Source: Entoloma clypeatum (Eukaryota > Basidiomycota > Agaricomycetes > Agaricales > Entolomataceae). Taken from it: a DNA stretch of 64,000 bases. Location: positions 3,286,001-3,350,000 of the forward strand of contig OY751493.1 of the NCBI GenBank assembly GCA_963565915.1. The letters run 5' to 3'. Positions within the stretch are counted from its first letter, which is position 1. Every line of letters starts with the position of its first letter. The notes beneath the pieces were generated by a model that had not been told where the DNA came from, ran no database searches, and saw only the letters and a program-made list of their open reading frames with translations. The translations under genes were made by a program, and so were the position numbers. Shown here piece by piece: positions 34,934-47,594 of the stretch.

Positions 34934-36557
34934 CTATTCCCCAAGTAGGGCAAGTGCGGCCCTCAAATCCTTCTTCGCCTGCTCTGCATCCTCATAGTCC
35001 AGCGCGCTGATGGCGAATCGACAATGCTTCTGTACTTTCGCGATTAAGGTCGGGGTTAGCGCTGGAGGAGGATTCGAGTGGTATCCAGGGCCATAGCTTT
35101 CTTGACCTGATATATCGTGCGTTGGTGCAGGCGCCGAGATGTGGGGTAGAAGATGATAAGGCCCCTCATGAACGGAAGCATCGAGGTGCCATACTTGATG
35201 GGGATCAGGTACAAATCCAGGCGGCAAGACGTTCGCGTCCAGGATAGTAGGCCTTTGTAGTGGTAACGGCAAGGCTTCATATGGGACTGGTGCTGCATCC
35301 GACCAATTATCTCGGCCGCCGCCTTGCTCCCGTTCGTCGTATGTAAAAGGAGACGTGGGGGATGAGGAGCCGTTGGTGGATGGTGCAAAGTGGACAAATT
35401 TCTTGAAGCCGTCATCATCGGTCGTTCCGGTAACACTTGGTACAGTTGCTCGATTATCACGCGAGACACTGTACTGCGGACTACCTGGATCGAGTTCCTC
35501 CCTCAACCGCGCTCTCTGGCTCTTCTCAACATCGTCAACTCCTGTCGAATCACTCCTACTTCTCGGCCTACGGTCTCTGGTTGTCTCGAACTCGATCCTC
35601 GAAGGTGAAGCTTGATCACCCAAATCAGAGGAGGGAGGGTGGGTAGTTCCTGAAGTCGCGGCTGTACTCCAACTGCCGGGAGTCGTCTTTCCGTCGCTTT
35701 CCCATCGTGCATGCCGGCCGTACTCTGCTGCACTTCCATCGCGGTAAGAATCCACATGCGGTGGAGGGGTTCGAGGTTCCGCAGTGAAGGCATCGTGATC
35801 GACAGTGGGAACATCGAACTGCGCAGGAGGAGAGCTGTACTTGACAGGTGGGTCCGGGCGTGGCGAGGAAAATGGAATGAAAGGGGTTTCCGCAGGTGGA
35901 GGAGAGGCAGGAGGTGTAGGAGCAGGATCTTCTTGTAGATCTAAACCTGAGGGCCCCGGAGTGGGTCTTCGGCCTTCACGAAAAGCCTTTGCAATATCGG
36001 CTGCTTTCCATTTTGCGTATTTGATTTTTTCCGAGGTCTAACAGGTATTTGAGGGCTGCCTGGTGGCAAGAATGGAAGAACCCACTGCTTCTGCGATGTC
36101 CAATTTCGAAATTGTTTTCAAGATTTCTAGAAAGTTGGCTGCAGCTAGGAATTTCTTGGCGGTTGATCTGCATGTATTATGTTTGCCATTCTCGAGATTC
36201 AGGCGGTGAAACGAACCTGGTCGCGTTGCCAGAACGATCTTCGTCATCCGCCAGAGCAAAGACTTTGAGAGCAAAATTCTCGACATGGGCAGCACTGACG
36301 GACTCAATGTCGACCGCCTCATTTGAGCCGATATCGGTTTTCATGCGCTCCAGCGTACCGAGAAGAGCAAAAAGGACATCGCGAGAGGCAGAGTCCCTGA
36401 CTTTGAGGGAGATGCCGAGCTGAGCAGCATAGTATGCACACCAATACGCGACGACGGGATCTTGCTTTCTCACTTCCTGGGCGCGTTGAAGATACGGGGT
36501 GATAGATCTGAGTTGAGGGGAGATGGGAGGAAGGCCAAGGGGGGATGAGGAAGCCAT
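34934..36557 (-). CDS. VTA1: Vta1/LIP5-like regulator of Vps4 (ESCRT)
   Basis: The N-terminal exon encodes the Vta1 double-MIT region: ITPYLQRAQEVRKQDPVVAYWCAYYAAQLG, then DVLFALLGTLERMK and ENFALKVFALADDEDRSG. The next exon has TAKKFLAAANFLEIL, and another EKIKYAKWKAADIAKAFREG. A long Pro/Ser-rich linker follows (TPPASPPPAETPFIPF). The C-terminal helix pair ends with VQKHCRFAISALDYEDAEQAKKDLRAAL, the Vps4-binding VSL domain. The protein activates the Vps4 ATPase in multivesicular body sorting. It begins at 36557, 58 bases after the stop of the upstream gene on the same strand, so its promoter must be short or lie inside that gene's 3' end. Confidence 0.9.
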
Positions 36558-36615
36558 TGCGACCAAAATCTTTATCTCGGCCTTATATACAAAGATGACG
36601 TAACGCGCAGCCATC

Positions 36616-37607
36616 TTAATCCGACACTGGGCTGTCTGTCCACTGCGTCTGCCTTCCAATATCTACCAAGTCAAGCGTCGATGTTCCCCCATGACTGACA
36701 GTTTCCTTGCGCAGGCGCTGCGGACTGGATTCGGCGTGTTTCGGAATGGGAGGCGTGCAGTCGGGTGTTGTCGAGCTTTGTCGCAAGGTAGTCTTCGAGA
36801 ACTCAAACTGGGGAGCTTGGAGGGTGTGGAATTCGGTGAGGGCTTTGGAAAGGTCGTCCAGCTGTTCTTGCATGAGTAAATGTACATAGAAACCCTTGAC
36901 AAAAAAGCACCCACCTTGTCCATAATTTCATTCACGGCCTCCCTTCTCCCCGCGAAATGGTCAGCCAGATTCGCAAACTGCGCCTCTCTTGCTTTTTTCT
37001 CCTCGTTCTCCTCGTCACCCGCAGTGTCTACACCTTCTTCGTCTTCATCTGGCACATCTGCCCCCACCGCATGTCCCTCCTCCGTCCCATCTTTCACCTC
37101 CTCCCAATCCCTTCTCTCCCGCCCGCCGTCTCCCGGCCCTTTAGTCCTTGCCCGTCTGCTTTTACCTGTTCCTTTCCCTTTTCCATCACTGAATCCAATG
37201 CCTTCCATATCTAGGTGCATCTTGGCGAGCTCATTCTGCAAGTCCAGTACCCGCGATAAATGCACCCATTGTTCCTCCTTGTTCTCAACCCCTAGACCAC
37301 GTTTACTTGGACCTGGGCGTTGGTTCGGCGACTGATCCTGGGAGGCGGGCGAAACGAGGAGGCCAAGAGCAGTGCCGTCAAAAGGGTCATACAAGACTTC
37401 TCTGTGACTACGAGCAACATTATTCGTCGTTGAGTGCGACGCGGCTGGACTCGAGCGATCGATAGATTGGCTGGTGCCTCTCGGGACGCCCAGATCCCGT
37501 GGGGACTTTTCGGTCTCTACCAAATGCTCGCCATACATACGAGACAATATGGCGTCATGCGGAGACGAGATCTTTATGGGTGGGGTATTTTCTATCTTGC
37601 TGGTCAT
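36616..37607 (-). CDS. Uncharacterised protein with charged central region
   Basis: Two exons (36915-37607 and 36616-36861) join in phase to 312 residues. I do not recognise a family. The first 120 residues are Ser/Pro-rich. A helical stretch with HLSRVLDLQNELAKMHLDMEGIG follows, then a Gly/Lys/Arg-rich segment, a strongly acidic tract (VPDEDEEGVDTAGDEENEEKK), and the conserved-looking helix FANLADHFAGRREAVNEIMDKLDDLSKALTEFH that spans the intron. The C-terminal part is again low-complexity. The length, canonical splice sites and the helix continuous across the intron argue that it is a real gene. A coiled-coil or scaffold role would be a guess. It lies 96 bases downstream of GNL1 and upstream of VTA1. 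Confidence 0.65.
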
Positions 37608-37703
37608 TTTCTGTTGTAAAACGATAGATGAACGGGCAACCAAACCACCTTCAAATTTTGTTGTTGGAAGTTGGCATTCCACGAACGTAACGTCACGCTC
37701 ATG

Positions 37704-39890
37704 TTATTCTGCGTCGTCCGGTTCGTCGTCTATCACACTGAGCGCACCGAATCTACCAGAAATGAATAAGACTTTGTCTTCTACCCCTTCACCGTCGGAA
37801 GTACCACCGGCTCCACTCTCGTTATACGCAAGTCCAACCTCGATACTACTCTCATCTTCCACACCATCTTCCTCTTCACTTTCAGATTCACTCTCTGAAT
37901 CTATGAAAGCACCTTGAAATTCCCACTCTGTGGTCATAGTGATTTCTTCTGCACTTCTTCCTGGCGGCCAAAACGCCCATCCAATCTTGCCCTCTGCCAA
38001 TGCTCTGAGGACTTGCAATAAATGTAATTGCGGTGCTGATCAGAAATTGCAGGTTCACGTACTGGAATTTCCAGCCCTGTGTATGTCTGGCCTTCCTGCC
38101 TTGGCAGTCACCCAGCCCTTCAATTTCGCATAAGCTGTGAGAATATCCATCGCCGTCCACATTAACGGTTTATTCATTGTACTGGGCTTGACACCACTTC
38201 TCCAGGTCCGTTTATCTTCCACGGGAGGGGATGACAAGCTCGGGTGATTTAGATTATAAATCTCCTCGATTGGAAGTAGTTGGGAAACATAATAAATGCA
38301 TGACGGAACGGCAGAGACGCGCGCAATTGGTAATATTCCACAAAGAACCTAACTAACGTCAGCCTTATACAGTGATAAGGATGACTACAGCCTGTACTTA
38401 CCTGCAATTCCATGGGTATAAAGTTCGGCATGACCAGACCTGGACAATCAACAAGCCGGACGTCCGACGTCCAAAATAGAGTTTGAAAATGCTTGGTCTG
38501 CATCCGATGACAGCCATTTAGGTCGATCTGTATGTCATATAATCGATTTCTGACCTTTCCGGGGGTCTTCGATGCTCGTACTCTGCTCATGCCAAAGAGC
38601 GCATTCAAGAGAGACGATTTGCCCACATTAGGTTGCCCTGGCTATATTAGGACGAATCGACAAATTGAACGCGACTGTTGGCCCACCAATCAAGCCGACG
38701 GTCAGGAACTCCGGCTCATTGGCCTCTCTGTCAACGTTCCGCATTCGAGCAGATTCTTCTCCGACCTCCGATACAGAGGCGAAACCCTCTACACTGGGAT
38801 CGCCTGTTTGCAAGAGCCCTGCCCAATTGATGCGCCGTTTCACAGGAGGCACCCGATTGTAAAGTCGGGCTGTATTGCTTCTTACTTTGTCAGGGGGCTG
38901 TAACATTTCGCTGTGAACGTTTCGAATAGCTTCCACTAGCTGTTCTCTGAAGTTGTGAGGAAGGTGAGGCTCAAACCGATTTTCCCCTTGATGTTCAGCC
39001 CCTGCTTCCTTTTCAGCGTATGATTCGACTTGAACGATTGGGAAAGCAGGGTAATATTCATGGAAATATTCAACCCAGGCGGCTACTCGTGTGGGTCCAG
39101 TCACATCAGCCTTTGTGAGCACAAGGATAACCTTTCTATCGGAAAGGTACCGACGGAGGGACGGCGGGAAGTGCAGAAGCGGACAGCGAGAATCAAGGAG
39201 TACGAGAAGGATCTGCGAAATCTCTGTCACACGCCATCTGTAATGTCGGGTTGAAGCATGGGTAACAGTAAGAAGAAATTCGACATACAGTTGTCGCCAA
39301 ACCTCAAGATTGCGCTCGAAATGGGTCGGAGATCGCGGCATGGTACGAGGTTCTTCTAGGTAGGCGACTTCCCCTGCTTTCGGCGTTCGATGTTCCTCTA
39401 GTAAGGTTTCCTTTGGATATTGCCAGGCTTCCACCGCTTCATCCGTCTGTTCAAGCCATTTTTTAAATAAACCCTCTTCATTCCGCTCGACCTCCTTCTT
39501 TGTCATGTCAAAGCGCCATTTGGGCCGGCGCGGACAAGATAATTCAGTGCCGTTTGAGACCGGGGTATTATCGCAGTACACCGCAGCTTCGATTGGTATG
39601 GGACGTTCCAAGGGAAGCTTGGAAGCCAACAACTTGGCTTCTTCCAAGAATTCCGGAGAAAGTGTAATGAAGGCAGATTGTAATCGCCTGGCTGCTTGGA
39701 TGGAAGTGGACGTAGCTGGATCTGCGGCTGATCCGATGACGTTGCCAGTTGGACCACGTCTGGAGGCCTTGGGTTTGGGACGGTGTTTCGTTGGTTCTGG
39801 AGCTGGAACGTCACCTCGTTTTATTGCTCGTCTGAGCTGAGTATCAGCTTTCTTTTGGCGTGTAGATGTGGGTTTTCGACGAGCAGGCAT
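37704..39890 (-). CDS. GNL1/HSR1-type circularly permuted GTPase
   Basis: The N-terminus is a basic MPARRKPTSTRQKKAD tract. The GTPase motifs come in permuted order: the G4 motif TKAD in VILVLTKADV precedes the G1 P-loop GQPNVGKSSLLNALFG and the G3 motif DCPGLV, as in the YRG/YlqF-HSR1 family. WRVTEISQILLVLLDSRCPLLHFP just before G4 is characteristic of GNL1. The P-loop is interrupted by an intron whose removal restores LIGQPNVGKSS. A large insertion (about 120 residues, EAGAEHQGENRFEP and following) separates G4 from G1. The C-terminal exons have RPDIHRAGN, ALAEGKIGWAFWPPG and an acidic Ser/Glu-rich tail. GNL1-type GTPases act in nucleolar or cytoplasmic ribosome assembly. Confidence 0.88.
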
Positions 39891-40077
39891 GGTTATAGCC
39901 CGCTAGTAAGGAGTTATGTCGTAGGTGATCGTCCGAGTCTGCTGAGCACTACACCACCTTCTCGGACATCAACCCGCTGTCCGACGACACCGCCATGGTC
40001 TGATCACATATAATTGTAGTCTCTTACGCGTGCATATCCTCTCCACTCGCACTTTGAACAAAACTCCAGCGCTAGCA

Positions 40078-42233
40078 ATGGCCGAGTCTTCGCTTTCATC
40101 CGCCACGCGAACAACAGCTTCTGCATTCGATGGCAGACGGCATCCAAGGCTGAAAGAGGGCCAATTTATCTTGAAACACGGCCACCGACACCATGCGTAT
40201 GACAGCGAGAAGGCACCTTATCCCTTATCATACGATAGGCACGTTCTCGAGATGTGAGTCGATCTAGGGTCTGAAGATCGTGCGATTGGAATTGAGTTAG
40301 GCCACCGCCGTGTCACTTTGCCCTAGTGAAGCTCTGGATAACAGGCTTGCGCAACATCTCCGCGGCTCTGCATCATTTGTGAACTTCGAGGAGACTCCTC
40401 AGCGAACATTGGACCTTGGGTGTGGGGTGCGTGTTTCAGATGGCAGACCGAGGAACTCGTCCATTTGATGGGATGTAGACTGGGACTTGGGTCATCGATG
40501 CCGCGAAAGAATGGTCGAATTGCGAATTCGTACGTCTCTTTATCATTTCCGGATCTGAAGCTACATAATGTCCCAAGGTTGGCTTTGACCTTGTCAACAT
40601 ACAAATACCGCTGAATTTGCTTGATAATTCAATCGCTCGACGAATAACATGGAAACATGGCAACTTGTATCCTTCCCATCACCTTCAAAGTCGGGACCAG
40701 GAAGGCTAATTGTTTGTTTAGTTTGACGACGAAACTACCTTTCGAGGATGATGAATTTGACCATGTGCATATGCAAGCCATCGCGAAGGGTGTTCCAGAA
40801 AACAAAGTGAGTAAAACTCCAATGCAGTACTTCTTATGATCAATCATCCTTTAGTGGGGAGTTTTGTTCGAAGTGAGTGGGCGATACACTGGAGAAAAAT
40901 ATGGGTTTTCATATATTCTAAGGAAGTAAATCGTGTCCTCCGACCAGGTGGATCGGTAGAAATTATTGAAGATGGTGAGCGTCAATGGAAACTTGTGGAT
41001 TCAGGTTTTTGACCTTGCTCCTTCCCAGACGTCATATTTCCACTCCTCCCTCGTTGGTTCACCACTGCTCTTCGCATGCGGGCAAGAAGTGACACCTCTG
41101 TACATTTACCCGATGGCTCTCAGCGCACCTGGCCTTCTCCTCCTAATACACCATCTAAACACACTCCGCCTCACGACCACGCGCTTCTCGAGTCCCTCAA
41201 CCGATCGGTATATGAGCATCGCTTCATAAACGTGAAGCCTACAGGTGAGAGTGTGTAGGAACTCTCAGTGATCCACCCTCCCTGAATTCTCTCAGCTGTA
41301 CTACCCAGTTATTTCACAACTTATTTTCGACAGGTAACCCTGGGGCCTGTCATCAAATTCCCAATGCCTCCATTCCCTCCTCCCCAGCCTTTACCTCCAC
41401 AGTTAATCAAGGCATCCACGACTGGCTTGACTCCAGACATCTTGAACCCAGTGCCTCATATATCCCCGGTTCCGATGAATCGGCCTATGTCTTTATCCTT
41501 CTCTTCAGTCGTATCTGCGTCCACGACAGATTCTAGCTATTTTTCCCTGTTTAGTGCACGACCGAGAACGGCATCCGCATCCGCCTCATTTTCTTCGAGA
41601 TATCAAACGCGTGAATCTTCCATCATATCCCATGGAAACAATGGGTTGCCCTTATCACAGCCGCCTGACCGTTCCACTCAGCCCTTCAAGCGGTTCCTAC
41701 TCGACAGTTCTTTGAGCGAGAGTGAAATAGCAGCGTTGCCACGTTCCTTGTTTCCCCTCGAACAACTGGAATCATTGAGCGAGAGGTCGCTGGCAATGCA
41801 CCTCTATCGCTCGTATCAGTCAGTGCTGGCTTGTCAGGAAGCGATGTGGGAGGAACTGAAGGATCGAATTCGAAATCGGAAGTATGAGCTCCTTCCTTTC
41901 GGATGGGATGACGATGAGGAGCTCGAAGAACTGCATAACCGAAAGAAGTTCGAGCGGCTTGTTGAAAGGTATCGAAGGTTGGTAAATCTAAAGCATTTCT
42001 CTTGCCTGGTATCTCATCTTGAATTCAGTGATATGCAAGCTCGTGTCTCCATATGGTGTTCCTTGGCAGGAATTGGTTGGCCATTTCCTCCTAGGGAGCC
42101 GCTCTCGAAGGCTGAACTTATCGAAGAGGAGCGTATAAGGGAGAGCCTGTTGCGAGCACGGGAGTTTGCGCAGGGCGAAGATCGACAGACACCATGTCGA
42201 TCGGTGAGGGTGCTCGTTGGCTATAAGCTATGA
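40078..42233 (+). CDS. SAM-dependent methyltransferase (class I) with long C-terminal extension
   Basis: This multi-exon gene begins MAESSLSSATRTTASAFDGRRHPRLK, then YPLSYDRHVLEM. Motif I is split by an intron: LDLGCG at the end of one exon and TGTWVIDAAKEWSNCEF on the next. VGFDLVNIQ, NFLTTKLPFEDDEFDHVHMQ and FEEVNRVLRPGGSVEIIEDD complete the Rossmann fold. A Ser/Pro-rich insertion follows, then PLSLSFSSVVSAST and a helical C-terminal region (MHLYRSYQSVLACQEAMWEELKDRIR). The fold resembles TAM/LaeA-like fungal methyltransferases of unknown substrate, and the C-terminal half is basidiomycete-type sequence I cannot assign. It is head to head with GNL1 (187 bases). Confidence 0.82.
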
Positions 42234-42409
42234 TGTCTGCTTCACTTTTGCATGGGCATGACGGATATATACATCCTCTCAGGCGCATAGGCATAATATA
42301 GTGCATTTGCGTCCAGTAAAGTACTGGCAGGATGATCTCTATTTTTCATTATTTGGTCGTTTACTTTTTTTTTTGGACTGCCTGTGGACTCTCTGAAAAG
42401 TTGTTCAGG

Positions 42410-45400
42410 ATGGCGGCGTCGTCTTCAAGCCAACCTCATCATAATCCTTTACCATCCACCCCACCTCAAAATTCCAAGTCTTCCAAACCGACGATATCAC
42501 GAAAAGGCAAAGGAAAGGAGAATGTAGTTGAAGAGGTTCAACAGGAATCAGACGACCTATCCAATTCTTCTTGGAACTGGACTCATCTCACTGATCCCTC
42601 GGCCTGTAGAGTGCCCCCGATTTTTACGAAGGATGGAAGGTATGATTATTTATATATCGGTCAAATTCTACTTGCCAACCCTGAGGCGGCAGCTACTTCT
42701 TTTCATTAGTCGGCTCGTCCGTCAAGATCCACTCTGTGATAACGGGACAAGTGGTATCAACTCTTTCAGCCCCTCGATCTTCGAATGGGACCTCTTCGGA
42801 CCTGCTTACCACCGCCATTCTCAATCCACACAATGCTTTTCAGCTTATTACCGGTTCTCTGGATGGACGTTTGGTTGTCTGGGATTTCCTAGATGCTGTT
42901 CTATTACAAACCATCGACATTGCGCAACCAATACATTACATTTGTGCCCACAACTCATTCAAGGATGTTGTATTCGTTGCCGCATCTCGGCCCAGTAAAA
43001 AGTCGAAAAGCGGCGTTACCGGTGTGTTATAGCTCCTGCAGTTTTCGAAATATGCTCACCTGATGAACATTTCTAGATGACAATGCTGTCGTCCTCCGCG
43101 TCTCACTCACACCCGTCGCAAGTACTACCAAGTCAGCAGAAATACTTCCGATAGGCAAGACTCGATTTCCGACGGGTCTTTCACTTTCTCCAAGCGGCGC
43201 CTGGCTGATAGCGACGGCAAGTCACAAGGTTTATGTCACCGCGACGTCGTCACCCGCTTCAGGTTTTACCAAATACGTCTCTCCCGAGCGGTTGACTTGT
43301 CTGGCATTTCATCCCCATGAAAACTATTTTGCAACGGGCGACGACAAGGGCTGTATCCGTGTCTGGTATTGCCTAAACAATGATCTTCCTGTCAATGTAC
43401 GCGGCGTGGAGAAAAAGTCGCAGACCACGGCGTTGCACTGGCATGCACATGCTGTCTCGTCTGTTGCATTTTCCAGGAATGGTGCCTATCTCCTCAGTGG
43501 AGGCGAGGAATCTGTCCTCGTGATATGGCAACTACAAACTGGCAAGAAAGAGTTTGTACCACGTCTTGGTGCACCTATCAGCACCATATCAGTGCTAAGC
43601 ACCGCAGACAGTGAAGAGGAGTATTTACTTGGCCTTGCAGACGCGACCTATTTGTTTGTCAGTTCTGGAAATCTGAAAATCTCCAGAAGTTATTCAAGAA
43701 TAAAACTTGGTTTGCACCTTGCCAATCTTTTCGGATCAATTTTGACACTTCCATAGATCCCGCGACAGCATTGGATCTTCCGTCAGGTTCGCGACACTCA
43801 GCACCCCTTGCTGTTCACCCACTCACTTCGACACTGATTCTCCCCTCCTCACATCCATCGTCTCTCCAAGTATACTCTCCTTCCTCTTCAAAACTCGTCT
43901 CTGAACTAGAGGTTGCTCCCTCTAATCGTGTTTCCCGACGGGACAAACAGCCAATCCAACAATCTTATGTCGAACAAGTCGCGGTATCCCTTTCCGGATT
44001 GTGGTTGGCGTCGATAGACACCAGAGAGGGTGATGATTGCATTCGAGGCGAAATCTATCTCAAGTTTTGGCGGTGGGATACTGCGAATCATCGCTGGATA
44101 TTGAATACAAGGGTAGATCGGCCTCATGGACTAAAGAGGATAACGTCCCTGTCATTCAGTCCCTCTTTTGACAACTCTCAGGCTAGCCAACTTGTCACCA
44201 CTGGAGAGGATGCAAACATAAAAATGTGGGGGTTAAGGACTAATGGGAACAAGTCCAAAGCGACAGAAGGTTTTGTCACTTCACAGCACATCTTTTCTTT
44301 TTTCTAAATTTATACGACAGAGTTCTGGACTACGCGTTCCTGCTTTTCGTTTCGCTCTCAGGTGCCGCAATCGGCTGCCTGGTCAAGAGATGGTTCACTT
44401 CTAGCGATTTCCTTTTTCCGAAGTGTAGCCCTCTATGACCCCTTCACGAACATCCTTCGCCGTAGTCTAACATGCTCAGAATGCCGAAGCAGCACGTCAG
44501 TACATTTCATTGATAAGAAGGGTCGCTATCTGGCAATGGTGGGAGCACATCACCTCATCCTCTGGGATCTCGTAACTCAGTCCGGTAAGTCTTTCAGGCG
44601 AATGCTCCAGTTTTAAAGTACTCAGGTAAATTCCAAGTTCGATGGAGTTATGATGCTCTTTTGACGATAGAGCGAGTGGTCCCCCACGATCAAGAGGATT
44701 ATTTCTCTGTCTTTCATGGCAACCTCGAGTCCCAAACAACGCGTGTGACAGTTTTCTCTCCCGTGTCTCCGAAACCGTTGACTGCGTTTTCCATGCCTTT
44801 CGGCCTTCGGAACTGCTTGTCATATTCCCTCGCAGGGAATCTATCGAATCCGACATTCGTTGGCATTACTCAAGGATGGGGCGTGGTCTTGATCGGCAAC
44901 AACTTGAAACTGGCCAAGGAAGAAGGCTCTATGGCGACGGAGATCGTCGTAGGATCATCTACTGTTAGGCGCACTCTTTTCCAGGACATTTTCGGCAAAT
45001 CCGCCTTTGCAGAATCTCCAACTGCTCCGGTTTCTATCAATGGGAAAAGTCATTCATGGGACACAGAAGTATTCGACCGCCCCGCCTACCTCATGCCGCC
45101 ATTAGAACACTTGTTCGAACCCCTCATCAGCGGCTTCTTGAAGCTCCGTCCAGAGCAGCCTGTCACCCAACTCGCTCCGGATGAAGATGTTGACATGGAG
45201 GAAGGCACCGCTGAACAGGTGCTCGTTAGGACCCAGCGAAGCCGCCTGGTCCGATCAGAGGAGATGAACACCTTTATCGAGCTTTTCAAAAAGCACTCCG
45301 TCAAGGGTTAGTTCATTCGTTAATTGGGTGTAATCACAGTGCATATTTTTCTACCCTTTTGCATAGGCGCCCCAGGTGTCAATGGCAACGGAAATGGCAC

Positions 45401-45581
45401 AATTGAAGCCCTTTCTAACCATACCCCACATCGTTCTGCTTCTCCGGTCGCCAAGAAAGTGAAATATGACAGTAATCCACGAACCCGGCTTGTCCCAGAC
45501 AGCCCAAAGCCCGCGCCCACCTCCTCACCATCAATACCGTCTTCCATTGGCAGAAAGCGGAAAAAATCTCTTACTTCATAA
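42410..45581 (+). CDS. UTP17: Utp17/Nan1 (WDR75-like) WD40 protein of the t-UTP complex
   Basis: This multi-exon WD40 protein starts at 42410 with a disordered MAASSSSQPHHNPL leader. Its first blade region includes SACRVPPIFTKDG. Repeats with GH/WD-like ends follow: LITGSLDGRLVVWDFLD, FHPHENYFATGDDKGCIRVWY, VAFSRNGAYLLSGGEESVLVIWQ, LVTTGEDANIKMWG, and AAWSRDGSLLAISFFRSVALYD, giving two propellers as in WDR75. The C-terminus ends in an acidic segment (EDVDMEEGTAEQV), a helix (EMNTFIELFKKHS) and a Lys-rich tail. WDR75/Utp17 belongs to the t-UTP/UtpA subcomplex that couples rDNA transcription to 18S pre-rRNA processing in the nucleolus. The stop is at 45581, tail to tail with the F-box gene. Confidence 0.85.
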
Positions 45582-45761
45582 GCAGTTGTCAGAATCAAAT
45601 GCTATGTTTCGTCTTAAACTGTTCTGAGAAACCCTGTGTGAATTCGTGTTTCTCAGAGGTAAGATTTCAAAAGTGAATTATGGTATACATATGGGCTAAA
45701 TACTAATAGAATAGTCCGAGTACATTAAGGAAATTCCCATGATTGATGCATGACCCCCACA

Positions 45762-47594
45762 TCAACTCATCAGCACCTCCTCTTCTACTGGTTTTCCTTT
45801 TTCAAGGATGAATAGCGGCGCCACCTGGAGAAGAGAAACATGTTGGTTCCGGCTGATTTTTTTCGCCCACTCCTGGGTAACATAGATCTTGCTCAGGGGA
45901 GCGCCCAATGCCCGCCTGGAATTCGCCCATGCAGCGATCATATCCGGGTCCACAGCCTGACATTCGAGGATGGACAACTGTCGGCACAAAGTTTTTCTTG
46001 GTGTCGCTTGCTCCTGCTTTAAATGTTGGAACGTCTGAGGATCGTAAAGAAACATTTCAAGGAAAAATTTCCTGATATTTGCTATCCGCAGATAGGCCAG
46101 GAAAGGCATTGATTCCAGCCACTTGACCATAGTGCGGCCCGATGTTATTGTTTCCACGTTCTCGACTGAATATAACGTCAGAATCCTCACTTCTGGAAAG
46201 CGCGAGGTAATCGTGGCAAAGAAAGGAGAGTAGTCCTCTCCTCCAAGGTTTAATAACGTTAGATCACGTATGTTTGGTGCAGCAATATGTGAAAGGATGT
46301 AGAGAGCGTAATGGACGCTAAAGTCGGCAATGACGAAAATCTTCAGTTGATCAAGTCGAATGGGAGGTAAACCCGTGGCCTCGTCAAGCCGAAATTGGGG
46401 GCCAGCTCCATCTAAACAGAGTTTTCGCAAGGCAGGTGAGCTCGAAAGCATGTCACGGAATTGTAGGATTCCAGGAGACAGCTCGAGGGGCATTCGTCGA
46501 AGATCGATCGTCGTGAGGTTGGTAAGTATGGAATTCTTCCAATCAAGATGAACGCCGTTGATCGAAAAATATCTGAGTGATGGGGCGTGTACACCGCCAA
46601 AAAGTGCCATAGGTTCACGGAAGGCACTGGGCTGGTAACCTGTACCTATCTGTACATATGGTGAACCAGTGCGGTGTAGTTCGAAGCGCTCCAAAGTGAT
46701 TGGAAGGCCGGCCTTGCCAGCAGTGCGGAATCTGTCAAGAATGACCAAAACAGGTTCCCATTCCTTGACCGTGGCGATGAACATGCGTATAGTAGAGATT
46801 TTGGTGAACAATCTGTCTAAGAGTGCCGCCATCTCTTTATCCGTGAACTGGTGATGGTCATGATCGCCAATGCGAAGGTCCAAGGGTGCAGAACCGGCCC
46901 TATCAAACCAAGCCAAGGACCGCTCGAAAGGAGGAAGATCACGAAACCAGATCGCACTCCATAGGGTGGGATCCGCCATTGTGATCGTTCGCCAGTGCCT
47001 ACAAGTCCACGTTAGCCACAAACGCCACTTTATCCCTGCTGCACGGTCTGGCGCCGACCACACAACATAGCGGAAAATATTGGTGAGTATCTCGTGGGGA
47101 AGGTCATTTATCCGGAACGCCAGAAAAAAAAAGGTTTGGTATCTCAGCCGAGCGAGGAAGAGCTCCTGCGGCGGTCTGTCATTGGTCCCTGGCACATTCG
47201 GCGATTCCAAGGCCTGGATGACCCGGATGCAATTGTTGGTATGACGGCGTATATCGTGGACCTCTTTTGGAGTTAAGATACGTGGAACCCAGTTTCTGAC
47301 TTGATTGCGTATGTCGGCTACGTGTGCGGCAATAGATTTCAATTTCTTGGGTGGAATGGACGAAAGTTGATGCCTCGGTATTAGATGTGAAGGTCGTAGG
47401 AAAGAAGAGTTTGCTGTTCGGTTAACAGCGGCACTCTCAGAAGAGAGATTAGATGCGACTGCGCCTTGGGAGTTCGAAGAGACAGAAAGTTGTGAATGGT
47501 TGGATCGCGGGTTTCCTGGAGGTGGCCGGACGGGTGGGCTATGGTGTGTATCAGACAGTCCTGTAGTGCCATGGGAACTCCCTGGATTCGACAT
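45762..47594 (-). CDS. F-box protein of the basidiomycete LRR-like type
   Basis: A single 610-residue coding exon. Residues about 1-90 are Ser/Pro/Asn-rich. A helix with VADIRNQVRNWVPRILTP and a heptad-like stretch (IRRHTNNCIRVIQALES) precede the F-box core, INDLPHEILTNIFRYVVW...WRLWLTWTCRHWRTITMADPTLW. Downstream are irregular leucine-rich repeats: LERFELHRTG, LRYFSINGVHL, LTTIDLRRMPLEL, LRKLCLDGAG, IRDLTLLNLGG and VRILTLYSVEN. These are expanded in Agaricomycetes and are presumed SCF ubiquitin-ligase substrate adaptors; the substrate is unknown. An AG acceptor (CTCTCTAG) sits immediately before the ATG at 47594, so there is probably an upstream leader exon in 47595-47700. Confidence 0.88.
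   Translation of the reverse strand: MSNPGSSHGTTGLSDTHHSPPVRPPPGNPRSNHSQLSVSSNSQGAVASNLSSESAAVNRTANSSFLRPSHLIPRHQLSSIPPKKLKSIAAHVADIRNQVRNWVPRILTPKEVHDIRRHTNNCIRVIQALESPNVPGTNDRPPQELFLARLRYQTFFFLAFRINDLPHEILTNIFRYVVWSAPDRAAGIKWRLWLTWTCRHWRTITMADPTLWSAIWFRDLPPFERSLAWFDRAGSAPLDLRIGDHDHHQFTDKEMAALLDRLFTKISTIRMFIATVKEWEPVLVILDRFRTAGKAGLPITLERFELHRTGSPYVQIGTGYQPSAFREPMALFGGVHAPSLRYFSINGVHLDWKNSILTNLTTIDLRRMPLELSPGILQFRDMLSSSPALRKLCLDGAGPQFRLDEATGLPPIRLDQLKIFVIADFSVHYALYILSHIAAPNIRDLTLLNLGGEDYSPFFATITSRFPEVRILTLYSVENVETITSGRTMVKWLESMPFLAYLRIANIRKFFLEMFLYDPQTFQHLKQEQATPRKTLCRQLSILECQAVDPDMIAAWANSRRALGAPLSKIYVTQEWAKKISRNQHVSLLQVAPLFILEKGKPVEEEVLMS

Noticed and set aside
36616..37607. Naming the unrecognised 312-residue protein as a coiled-coil scaffold
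   Set aside because: Only composition and one helix support this, so no function was assigned.
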